A stretch of 64,000 nt of DNA, from contig NC_046683.1 in NCBI RefSeq assembly GCF_009870125.1, positions 50,235,869 to 50,299,868 of the forward strand. The letters run 5' to 3'. A program made the position numbers and the translations under genes. Below, in pieces: positions 1 through 10,987 of the stretch (positions are counted from its first letter, which is position 1; the number at the start of each line of letters is the position of its first letter). Source of the DNA: Drosophila pseudoobscura (Eukaryota; Arthropoda; Insecta; Diptera; Drosophilidae). A model generated the notes under the pieces. The model saw only the letters and a list, made by a program, of their open reading frames with translations, did no database searches and had not been told where the DNA came from.

Positions 1-587
1 TTCCGTCCTATTAAGGATCTGCCTTCTAAAGGCCATGACAGTCAAAGAAAAGCATTGAAATTCGTTAAAACTCAAAGAAATACACAGTGCCATTGCATTT
101 GCAGCTTCAATTAGCAATTTCTATGGAATATATACAGCTGTACGACTCCTAACCCTGCCTGCAGAACGACTCTGGCTGCAGGGCAACTAATCAAAAACTG
201 TCATAGGGCGGGGGGGAGGGGAATGGGATATGGAAACCATACCAACCCACCGACCCAGCGACCGACGACAAGTGACAACCACATGGCAATGACCAGAGCT
301 GACAGCCAAGCTGAGCTTCCACCCTGCCCCTCCACCGAACCGCCATCGCTAATTTGCCGACATTTAACAGCAATGGCTGCTACATCAGCACTCCACGCCA
401 CTCCACTCCACTCAGTAGCCTGCCCGCCATGCCTGCCTGCCTGCCTGCCTGCCTGCCACACGGAGCAGCAACAATTGCCATGAAGCCCAGCCAATGCATC
501 AACGCTGCTGCTGCTGCTGCTGCTACCGCTGCTGCAGTCGGTTCAAATTGTAACGCATCTGATGAATTAGCAGGAGTACTGCAGGAG

Positions 588-627
588 GCGGCAGTGGCAG
601 CGGCAGCGGCAGCGGCAGCGGCAGAGT
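588..627. repeat. GGCAGC hexamer microsatellite
   Basis: Near-perfect tandem GGCAGC units follow a separate CTG-rich tract at 501-535. In one frame the pair would read as poly-alanine, which explains the alanine-rich chance ORFs across this spot on both strands. Confidence 0.85.
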
Positions 628-1990
628 GGCATGGCAAATTGGTTATGGAATGAACAGCAAATATGGAACAATTATGGATGCCATATGAGCTGGCGAAATA
701 GTTGTAATTAGCCAAAGGTTTCCAATGGACAATGGCATCGGGAGGAAATGGCAAAAGCACATTGCGTATACGCATACGGCATGCCGAACCGGAAATTGGG
801 TTTAATACATGATGTAACGGAATTAAAAAATGCACAAAAAAATATTTGAGAATTTAGCGAAGAGAATGTGCAGTGTGGGTTTGTCTGGGAAAACTTCTAC
901 AAATGATTGTTCATTTAGATGAAATCCCATTGAAAATTGTACTAATTAACCACAATCCAATCCGCTTGTAGCAGGACTCTCATCCTGACCGGTCGCACAT
1001 CAAATGCTCATTTTCTGTTAAACCAAAATTGGATTTTGGTGCACGACAAATGAATGGAATTGAATGAAGCTGCTGTCTGCTGGCTGCTGGCTGCTGTCAA
1101 CCGAGCCGCACACAATTTTCTATAAATTTGCATAATTTTATTTTACATGTATTGAATTTAATGCAGGCAAAGGGAATCAACAGAGAATCAACAGCGCATC
1201 ACCAAATATCCATCCGAAAACCAACATCTGGAACAAAGGGAACGAAAACGAACATTTTAGAAATGCTGGCGACCTTCTGGACCGGGCTGACTGCTGGACA
1301 TGTCAGGGACTTTTCGTTCGACGTGTTCCGTTTTGTTAAGCAGAAAGAGAGACAACACTGACACTGACAGAGAGAGATGGAGATGTAGATGGAGAGACAG
1401 AGAGAGAGAGAGAGAGATTTCCTGACTGTGAAACATGAAAATTGTATTGCCAAAATAAATGTAAATTGATCGAAATGATGCTGGGACTGGGACTGGGACT
1501 GGGGCCAAGTCCAATTGCATAATTAAAACCGAAAATGATATTTGATTTTCGGCGACAGGCTGTCTCAATGGGTTAATGTTTTGTGGCTTTCATTTTGCAT
1601 AATAGATTTGTGTGTGCGAGAAACTGAATTATGGGCCACAGCCACGCCACGCCACGCCACGCCACGACACCATTCAGGCCATGAAACAATACGGCGAAAG
1701 AACATTAAAGAAAACACTTGCACACAAAACAGTCAACAGCATAAACAAGGCTCGAAAATGCAGTGAAAGGGGGCCGCACAGAGAGGTTAAATCTCAAGCG
1801 CACTTAGCACTTTTCTCCAAGAGAAAGAGGGGAGGCCAGAGTTTGAATGCCTAGGGGCAGGGGCAGAAGCAGAGGCAGAGGCAGAGAGAGTTAAATGCAC
1901 TTACTTCAAAGCGCCAACAGCAACAAAAGAGCCAACGAGTTGGGGCCCCAAAAAAAAAAAGTGTGGCCAAGTCACACACACTTAGTTACA

Positions 1991-2017
1991 CTCACACACA
2001 CACACACACACACACAC
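1991..2017. repeat. (CA)n microsatellite
   Basis: Uninterrupted CA dinucleotides of about 26 bases. Confidence 0.9.
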
Positions 2018-3517
2018 TCATTCACATAAGCAACAAGGGAAACCACTTAAAAGTAAAGCCAAAAGCCATCCATGTAAATTTTCCTTTAACTTTTCTCCTT
2101 TACCATTTCTTTTCCACTCATATTTATTTAACATATTTTCCATGGACTAAATGTGTGTGTATGAGTGACTGACTATCCGTGTGTGTGTGCCTGGCACGCC
2201 CCTAAATTAAATGCCGCCCCGCGTCCTTGTGTACATTTCATGCAATTGGATTACATGGCACTGCTTTCCATTTTTCTTTACATTTTCCTTTTTCCGACGA
2301 CGACGTTTTCTTACATTTTCGTTTCGTTTCGTTTCGTTTTTCGTTTTATTCTGGCTTGCCTTTTGTACAATTTCATTATTTCATTTTGTAAGCAAAAGGA
2401 AAAATGTTTTTCCAGTGGATTTTCTTCTCGTTACGAGTGCGAAATTGGGAGTAACTTTGCATACGCCAAGGGTTTTGACATTATTTCGGAGGGTTTCGTT
2501 TCGGGGAATGTGGCAGGTGGCAAGTGGCAAGTGGCAGGCAGGGGTGAGGCTTAAGCAGAGGTGTAAATAATACTAATCAGGAAATTTTTGCATGAATGGT
2601 TTCCACCTTGAATAAACATTTCAATAGAAATTAATGGAAATTGGATTCATATTTAACAAAAAAAAATAAAAAAAAATTAACAAATAGAAACGAAAAGTAT
2701 TTTAAGAAACAAAAGATGGCCAAAAATAGCTCTCGAAAAATATTGAAAATAAAAGAAGGAGACCTTGTAAAAGCTGTATATGTATTTTTCTTTGTCTGGG
2801 GAACACTTGTAGGGGTTTTCCTTTTCATTTGCACTAATTGAATTTATTTCTATTCCCATTTAAATTTACAATTCAATCAATTATTCAACATTCGTTCGCT
2901 CGGCGCCTCGAACCTTATCACATCATTTATTTAGTCGAAGAATATCCTGAATGCCTGTTGAGTGGTGGGGGAAAATGTGGTGGAGGAGGGGAAATGTATT
3001 CTCAAAAACTGCCAACTAGGGAAAATTTATGCCTGAGTAAACGCCCCCCGCCCTCTCATTGGCCAGGTGGTTGGAAGAGGGCGGTTGGGGGTGGGCGTAA
3101 AAATACTTAATAATAATTGAACAGGAATGACAAAACATTGAAGTGGCTGCTTTTGTTTGCTTTCTGCCCCGGCATATTTTCCTCATTTTCATTCTTATCA
3201 AAAAATGTAATTAAAACCGAGAGCAGAGCAGAGCAGAGCAGAGTGAAAATTTCTACTCATTTTCCAGTGCTCTGCTTCCTTCTCTCTCTATCTCTCTATC
3301 TCTATCTCTCTCTCTCTCGGCGCTCCTCTTTTCCTTGTTAAATAAAAACTTTATTTGATAATTTATGACATTTCGCGCCGCGGGGAAAACTATGTAAGGG
3401 TCCTATCTTCACACAGAGGAGGCAGAAGAGTGCTGCGCGACCACGACATGGCCAAGATGTTGAGGCATCCTTATCTTCTCTCCAAAAAAAATTCAATTAA
3501 ATGCTCAAGAGCTAACC

Positions 3518-3604
3518 ACACACACACACACACATACACAGAGACGCATTGATGTCACCACAAGCTCATTCATTGTGTGTGTGTGTGTCTGTGTGTGTGT
3601 GTGC
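3518..3604. repeat. opposed (CA)n and (GT)n tracts
   Basis: A CA tract at about 3518-3538 is followed about 35 bases later by a GT tract at about 3575-3602. The two are complementary and could fold as an imperfect hairpin. No terminal repeats or target duplications suggest a transposon. Confidence 0.7.
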
Positions 3605-6600
3605 TCGCTTCCGTTCTGACATCAAGGACATAGCCCAGGCCATGGGATCCCGCCCACCCATAATGCTGCTTAAGGTTAAGGAATTTAATTACCTTGCGGT
3701 TTGCTCGCATAACTTTTGGACAGAAAAGAGAGAAAGAGAGAGACGAAGAGAAAGCGGTAGTGGGAGGGGACGGAGACGGGAGAATTTCTGGCCTATTTTC
3801 ATTGCATTTTCCCGCACACAGACACATTAACACCTGGACACCTTGGCCCCACTGGAAAATTTACATTTTCCTTGTGGCTGCAAATATTTCTGGCACAAAA
3901 AAAAAGAAGGAAAAAAATAATAAGGAAAGCGAATAAATCTTGAATATTTTGTGTGTTGGAAAATGTGCATGAAATTGATGGCCATAACTACTCCCACTCC
4001 CAATCCCACGCTCTCTATCTCTATCTCTCTCTCTCTCTGTCTTGCTTTTGTATTACTGCTAATGATAATCATCTGCATAAAGTTTCCATTCTGTCCGCTC
4101 TTTGACAGCAAATATTCCAAAAGAGAATAAGTCATTTAAGCCCTTGACGCCTCTAACCCTTGGAGAGCTGCTGCCTTATCCCCGCTCCCGCTCTTGGCAA
4201 TCGCTCAAAATGATGTTTGCAAATGTAACCAAGAAAAGGCGAACCGCCAACGCGCTTTTACTTGGCAACTTCCTGTGGACTTTACCCCCAACCGCCCAAC
4301 CGTCCCCCTATCAACAGCCATTTGAAACGCACTATGGCACCATTTGCAGAGGAAGAACGATGAGTGAGCCATGCCACCATTTGCAGAGGAGGAGGACGCA
4401 CCATTGCCTGGCAAATTGGTTGATAACAATGGGTTACAGCAGCAGCGGCAACCACCAAGCCAAACCAACCAAATAAACCATTCAAAATCAAACTAACTAA
4501 GTTCCAAGTGGGTGTAGAAGAGGCACTGGCTGCCTGGCTGCCTGGCCCGGGCTTGGTGTGCGTCAGGCTAGAGAGGAAGGGCACGTGCCAAAAGTGCCAA
4601 AGTCGTTGTTGGCTAAAGATGAAGCTTCCAGGAGGAGCTAGGACCCCCAAATGCCACACAGTTAGCGCTAAAAGAATCTACTACTAAAAGACTCGACCCG
4701 ATGGCTGGCTGCATGTCAAACATTTGCATCCCAGCAGCGGATGACGGTCCTGATGGCGATGGCCCCATCGCCTCCCCACCCCCCACCCCCGAAATGTATG
4801 GGAATGTTTAAAGTTTGTTTGTTAGTTTCGATGTGGTATAAATCCTTGAGCTTTGAACTTTTCAATGTCTGTGTGTGTGTGCGTGTGTGTGTGCTCTCGG
4901 GAAAAAAAAGTTGTTAATAACAATTCGGGTAAGAGAAAGTTTTTTAGGCAAAATCAAAAAAAAAAACAACGAAAAAACTGAACAGAAAAAAAAAAGAACA
5001 AAATTTTGAGTTTGTTGTGAAAAATGTGTGGACACGGGGTACCGGGAACGGTACGGGGCAAAAGCTCATTTATCACAATGATGAAGTTGCCAAAAATTGG
5101 TAGATGGTAGATGGTAGAGATCTTCGACTAAAGGTTGAGTGGATGATGGCCCTGTCATGGCATTCGATACGTGCATGGAGTAAGGAGTCAGGGGGGTATG
5201 TAGTGTTTTCCATTCCATGCTTTCACTTTAATCATAAACCAGGACACGACGACACTGACAAACACTTGAAAAATGCAAAACAACAGTCGAGGCCCAGACG
5301 ATGCTTTGTTCTGCTTTCCACGAGTAGGTATGTCTGTATGCATGTATCTACTATACGTATACTATATGTATGTATTTGCGAGTATATGTATCTGCCCCCA
5401 TCTCTGTATGGCACTGGCACTCTGTTCAATTTTGATTGCAGTTCTCCAACTTCAACTTCGTTGATGACTTTGTTTTTGTCAACGTCATGACTGTCATGCA
5501 GAACGTGTTCCAGTTCAAGTTCCCTCCCCTGCTCCCCTGCTCCCCTGCTCCCCCTCCTACCCTCCTCCATCTTGTTCTTCCTCCATTTCTTGTGTTGTGT
5601 AACAGATTTCTAATGCTATGCCGCCCCCCCCTCTCGAGGCAATATTTATTGTTTTCCAACTCATAATCCTTGGAGTGGAGAGCAGCTCCTTCTGTTCCTT
5701 CGGTTCATTCTGTTCCTTCTGGCTGGCTGGCTGACTGGCTGGCTGGCTGCCTGGTTAAGATGGTTTCCAGCTGCTTATTGGCATTGAAGTCTGTTTGAGT
5801 TATGGCTTTGCTTTGGCTGTTTGACTTAAGGTACTGCAGGGAAGCCATTAAAGTTATTGCCCCTCCCTCCCCGTTCTCCCCCCGCACAGAGTTCGGGGCT
5901 CCCCGTTCAGCTTCAGTGCACTACTGGAATCAAAGGAGGTAAGGGGTATTGCGTACACGTTCAAGGGTGGCCCATGGCCGAATCATTCATCATTCATCGA
6001 TCAACTAGCTAGTATTTTTGCAGCGTTTTCCCCAGCTATTCAAATGAGAGGAAAACCCTCCATTCTTCCAACATTAATTGAGAGCAATTAGAGGCTGCAG
6101 CAAATGTCACTTTGATGACTTCTGATACCATTTGTGGATTAATATCCGCATCCGAAATGCCGCAGCACACAAAAACCACCGCTCCACATTTCAATTTGAT
6201 GACCTAATGACCTCGCCTTCTGGGGCGGAGGCGGATCCAGGGGCGTGGCTGTGCTGTGCTGTGCTCTGGTCATTGTTTGCCACTTGATGACGAAGGGTTA
6301 AATGCTTTAAAGTCAACATTCAAGGCCTTATCGGGGTAGCAGGCAGACAAGAGGCAGGGAGGCAGGGAGGCAAGGAAACAGGAAGCAGAACCACTTTAAG
6401 GGATACATGCCGTGCCATGTAGCATCCCTTCGTGCGGCTCCCCTCCTCTGTTGTTGCTGGTAAGCTTTACAAATTTGTTATTAAGATGTTTAAACCCACA
6501 AAAAAGCGCTTCTGATATGTGGCTTCGCACACAAGAAATACCCAAAGAACGGCACAAAAAATTGCCACAAATAAATGAGCAAATAAATAACAAGTTGCCC

Positions 6601-7594
6601 TAGCGAATCTTTTGTGTGACTGGCCAAATGATACGAGTATATCGCAGAGGAGGGGCGGGGAGAGGACGGTCTGCTGGAAGGTTCTTTTAAGAGGTAGAGA
6701 TTCCTGACTGCTTCAGGTACAGAGGATGTGTCGCCGCAGGGCAAGGAATATTCTCGAGTAAGCAATTGAATGTGCACAGCAGTACACACACAGACAGATA
6801 CAGATACATTTATATCTAAACAGCCACAACTATTGAACGAGAGAGAATTCGTCGCCGAAAACTAATTTCATCAAATAGTTCCTGTCCTTTCAGTAAATTG
6901 AATTTCGATTGGAAGCAAGTCGGGGTTAAATTTTGAATTAAATACGCAACTAAATCTTGAATAAGTGTTCTACGTTAAGATATATCCATTTGAAGATTTG
7001 AAAATACATACATTTAAAATTCAGCCGTGATTTATCTTTATCTTTATCATTCAGGAAAACTATCACCTATTATCATTATTATTATTTAACAGCTGTTTCA
7101 TTTGATCCACCTCGAGTTAGTCCCATTGCTACACTCTCATTTCTATCTAAACTACCGCTTCTCTGATCAGTGTAACAATCAAACGTTGCTCTGCCATTTC
7201 TAGCATTCATTATTAGGTATATTTCTGGGGCCATCTATGGCCTTCCTCTTGTGTCCTAGTTATTCCCATCTTTGGTAGCATTTCTCATTGCACTTCCCCT
7301 ACTATTAACATCCTTAGGCCCTGTTCTACATCCACCTCTCCGCTCTCCGCTCACTGCTCTCATCTCTAACGACCCCACTCAACATACATAAGTGATGTAT
7401 CCTCGAGAATTAAAAACTTCCCCCACCACACCGCACCACACACATGAAAAATGAAATAAAGCACACACACACACACAGACACATATAGATACAAACGCCT
7501 GGCCACACGCGCATATGTTACGCATACGCCGTGTGGCACACGGCCCAGGTCCCACGTGTAGGGGAAATTTAAAAATGCTGGTCACTGGCTGTCC

Positions 7595-7627
7595 CTGCTG
7601 CTGTTGCTGCTGCTGCTGCTGCTGCGG
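7595..7627. repeat. (CTG)n trinucleotide repeat
   Basis: About ten CTG units with one TTG interruption. No long open frame with coding character runs through it. Confidence 0.85.
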
Positions 7628-9312
7628 TACGCAATTGCGTGGCTAAACCATAAATCACAGTGCCTGCACAACGCCAACACCTGCCAACCGAATTGAGGTT
7701 TGGGCAGGGTAGAGTTTTGTTCTGGCAAGAGGGGAGCCTTGAGCAAATGCACTAATTTCCATGCACCTTTGCCATGGATATTGATATATCAACATAATAC
7801 TACAAATCAATGCATACACGTGGGTGCATGGGTGCATGCGGGCTTGAGAGCGGTGTGTATACGATTATGTTTTTGGATGACAATGGTTTGCCTTGGTGGT
7901 GCGGGGGGGTGGGGTCAGCATCATTAGCATCAAAGTAAATTTACGTTTATAAATTAGACCGAGGCCAAAAACGAACTCAATGGCGGCCATAATTCAGGTA
8001 AATCATAGAAACCTACAGATGGATAGAGAATGCATCCTCCCACAACCACTACCACTCCACTCCCTCTCGTGGCACCCCCCCTCCTGCAATGTATGCAAAA
8101 TACATTGCCGTAATTCCATTTCGCTCGCCTGCTTGTGCCGGGGCACAACTTATGCAAATTGGCGACTCTTTGCCTTGGCTTGGTCTTTGTCGAGCCAAAG
8201 CAGTTGCATACCAGAAATAGAGCTCAAAAGTTTCCCCTCCTTCCGCTACATAGATAGTATACGAGTACTAAGTATATATATAGCATAATATACTATACTC
8301 AATTCTCTATATATATGTATATAGGAAAATTGCATGTTTCACTGCAATGAAAACAAATCGCAAAATTACCATAATCAAAGCATAAAAGGGATTTCTGTTT
8401 TATTCTTTGGCCCACACTCTCTCCTGCACTCCCCAGCTTCCTGCTTCCTGCTCTCCTTCCAGCTTCCCGCTTTCCGCTTCCCGCTACTGCTTAGCTTGTT
8501 GCCAGGCTCCAAATAGAGCTTGCTCTCCTCTGCTCTCCACTCCACTGAATCTTCTCTATTTTTCCCCCGCCTGAGACAAAAGCGAACCTCTTTTCTGTTC
8601 TTTTTTTGTCTGTGTTTTTGAAACTTGTCGACCAAGTTTGCTCGACGAAATATTTTAAAGTAATTGGCCTCGTTTGTTGGCTGCCCGGGAGAACGATGCG
8701 AGAGATACGAGAGATGCGAGATGCGAGAACAAGAGCAAATTGAATTTCGAAATAGATCTATTTGAGTTTGGTAATTGGTGCGGGGCTCCTACGAATTGTT
8801 TTTGACAAGTTTGCCTCTCGTATTTTATTGCGGTCTCTTCGCCCACGTCTTCCCAACCCCATCCCCCTCCCCCCGTCCACCCTCCCTTGAATGGTGCGTG
8901 TAATTGCAACCAGGCAGCCGCAGAAAATGAGAGCGGAAAGAAGAGCGGAACCACCAAGAGAGATACTCGTAGTAGACAAGTTTCAGATGAGTGAACAGTG
9001 AATGGGAGATATCTATGTACGGGTAGGGGTTAGAGGGCAAGGGGTATGAAAACCAGCATCGACCTATTCTATTTATGATAATATTACTTCCAATGGTTAT
9101 AACTTTGGTCAAAATTTGTCTCTAATTTCGGTTGCAGTAGTATTTTCTGTATTCCGCACTTGAATTTTATTCACCCTGATGTTACCCTTTTTCACATTTT
9201 TTCAATTTGAATAATGAGTTTACAGTCTGATCGTTGTTTCTATTTTCAAAATGGATATTAAAGAATTGGAAAACATAAGTTCTTTTGAAATACAAATATG
9301 CCAAATACAAGA

Positions 9313-9816
9313 TACGAGGGCTGCCTTTTACGTCCGTAGTATGACCTGGCCAAAATCATTCGGTTAAATCCTGCTTAGAACCTTTTCTTTTACGGTGGCT
9401 TTTTATACCATTTAACGATAAACGAAAAATTCATGTTTTGGGGAGAAAACGCATATAAATTTCCGTATTTTTTTTAACATGGTCAACGATACAGAAAAAT
9501 CGAAAGATCAATTCTGAGTGGTACATAACCATTCTCCAGGCTCACGTACATCGCCATCGCGCCCCTCATACCTAATGTCATTTTTTTTCCAGATAAACAA
9601 GAAAAATTGAAAGGTCAAAGCTTTTCGATGCCGAAAGAGGCCGATTAAGCCTTTTTTAAGGATGCTTTCTCTGAGTGCCAAAAATACTGCGAAAATAGAT
9701 TAAAACGTTTCAAAATGTGTTTTCATCTTTCTGGAGAATGTTTTGAAAACCAATAAAACCATTTTCAACGTCTTTTTATGTGTCCTTCAATATTAATACA
9801 AGAAGCAGCCTACGTA
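9313..9816 (+). mobile_element. mariner-like transposon, internally deleted remnant
   Basis: The left end TACGAGGGCTGCCTTTTACG and the reverse complement of the right end, TACGTAGGCTGCTTCTTGTA, form imperfect terminal inverted repeats that start and stop at TA dinucleotides. TA is the target site of the Tc1/mariner superfamily. Between them, on the plus strand, lie two fragments similar to the C-terminal half of a mariner transposase. One has a Trp-Tyr-rich segment near 9516-9560. The other, at about 9601-9756, contains a KGQSFS motif, a conserved acidic/aromatic pattern and a terminal GECFENQ followed by TAA. The fragments are in different frames, and the second has an in-frame TAA at 9646. 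An active mariner is about 1.3 kb; this one is about 500 bp and lacks the N-terminal DNA-binding part and most of the catalytic triad. It is a dead copy. Confidence 0.8.
9516..9756 (+). pseudogene. mariner transposase C-terminal pseudogene fragment
   Basis: This is the coding remnant inside the mariner-like element. From 9601 the reading runs E-K-L-K-G-Q-S-F-S, then a stop codon at 9646. It continues through a Lys/Cys-rich stretch to a Gly-Glu-Cys-Phe-Glu-Asn-Gln C-terminus and TAA at 9754-9756. Family members typically end in a similar GEYFE-type sequence, which supports the identification. The frameshift between 9560 and 9601, the internal stop and the missing N-terminus show it is non-functional. 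The subfamily is not resolved. Confidence 0.75.
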
Positions 9817-9948
9817 TATCAATTGATAAAGAATCCTTTAAGCATTTAGCATGTAGAAAGCATTAAGGATTCATGTCCTTTACTATTTAAAGCAACGACA
9901 GGATCGGGTCCTAGAAGTTTGAAATAAATATTGGATATGTATGTACAT

Positions 9949-10084
9949 CAGCGGTGGACATTTGAATTATGTACATAGTTTTTTTTTAAGTTCTTGGGCA
10001 ATGTCTTTTGCATCACTCGCTTGTACATGTCGAGGATCAAGGTAGGCGCGATGGCAGCATTTTGGGAGCAAGTGCCCACCGCTG
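9949..10084. mobile_element. 136-bp hAT-like MITE
   Basis: Left end CAGCGGTGGACATTTG and right end (reverse complement) CAGCGGTGGGCACTTG match at 14 of 16 positions. CAG-start/CTG-end inverted repeats rich in GGTGG are typical of hAT-superfamily transposons. The flanking 8-mers ATGTACAT (9941-9948) and ACGTAAAC (10085-10092) agree at 5 of 8 positions, so they may be a decayed 8-bp target duplication. Alternatively the inverted repeat may extend a few bases further out. There is no coding capacity inside. Confidence 0.65.
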
Positions 10085-10214
10085 ACGTAAACAGTCGGAT
10101 TCAAACATATAGTTTTCTTTCAGTATTAATAATATAAATATTCTTGTTAATGATTGAAAATGAATTTTTTAATGAACTTACATCGTATCCAATTTCTCAA
10201 CCAAATAGCTTTTG

Positions 10215-10435
10215 CTACTTCTTCTTGCCACGGGTTGCAGTCTTGGCTAGACGATTTCGAATTTGCAAGCACCTTTTGAATGTCGGACGTCTTTTTTGGA
10301 TATACTTCGAATGGTTTATCTCCTTGCTAAACGATGTGAATCTTGGAGGACGTACCGACGAATTGCTGTCCAGGCTACGCGAAAGTCGAATATGGTTCAA
10401 ATGGTTCCCGACGTAGCTAACGGAACTTTGAATTC
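10215..10435 (-). CDS. orphan basic open frame, possible terminal exon or gene relic
   Basis: On the minus strand an open frame runs from a candidate splice acceptor (T-rich tract then GCAATAG, with exon start at 10435) to TAG at 10215-10217, about 72 codons. It ends in a Lys/Arg-rich tail (RLAKTATRGKKK). The product is strongly basic with only two acidic residues, which would suit a nucleic-acid-binding or protamine-like protein. I do not recognise the family. No convincing upstream exon or start is visible in the very A/T-rich DNA up to 10700. The only in-frame ATG candidate lies inside the frame at about 10400. The frame sits among transposon remnants just downstream of lama, so it may be a relic or a chance ORF. 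Confidence 0.25.
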
Positions 10436-10987
10436 CTATTGCAAAAAAAATAATATTTTTACATTGTATTTTCAGTGTATACTTTTATATATTCTTGGAA
10501 TTTCACGTGTATAAAAAAAATATTGCATTTTCAGTGTTTTCTTTCTCATATATTTTTCTTTTTTAAAAAGTTACTAAAGTACAAAAAATTTTCTGCTAAA
10601 AAATATTGTTACAATTTTGTATTTAAATTAAAAAAATTTCTACGAAAAAAAAAATAGATGTAGACGCGTATGTATGTACATGAAATGTGGAAGACAACAA
10701 TTGACGGATTGGACCCAAAGTACATGCACAGATAAGTACAGTAGACACTCACTATATGACTATGGACGTAAGATACTTGGATAAACTTGTATTACCAGCT
10801 AGGAACACACAGGACGATACGATGGGGAGACACTTATTACTGAATCTAGAGGGATTCGGGATTTGGATTTGGATTGAACGGGATGGATGGATGGGGGAAA
10901 TGGGGCGTTGAGACTTTGGGAAATTCGATTTAATTCTACTGTGGGTTTGGGGTTGCACCTTCTCCGCAGATTGTATTCGGAAAGCGC
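10436..10987. other. A/T-rich spacer and lama 3' flank
   Basis: This is very A/T-rich DNA with a duplicated motif (ATTTTCAGTGT at about 10470 and 10529). No coding signal is seen. The right part should contain the lama 3' UTR; I did not find a canonical AATAAA on the minus strand here. Confidence 0.5.

Larger units (their letters stand above)
1..9312. other. gene-poor, microsatellite-rich non-coding DNA
   Basis: I read this stretch on both strands and found no exon with recognisable protein similarity and no convincing splice-bounded coding frame. It holds A/T-rich unique sequence with many simple repeats: TGCC units near 428-457, CTG near 501-535, GGCAGC near 588-627, CA near 1991-2017, GAGCA near 3221-3242, CT near 3279-3319, CA then GT near 3518-3604, and CTG near 7595-7627. 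All open frames run through such tracts and look like chance. It may be intergenic or an intron of a gene whose exons lie outside the window. Confidence 0.6.

Noticed and set aside
380-653. alanine-rich frames
   Set aside because: Products of GCTGCT and GGCAGC microsatellites on both strands.
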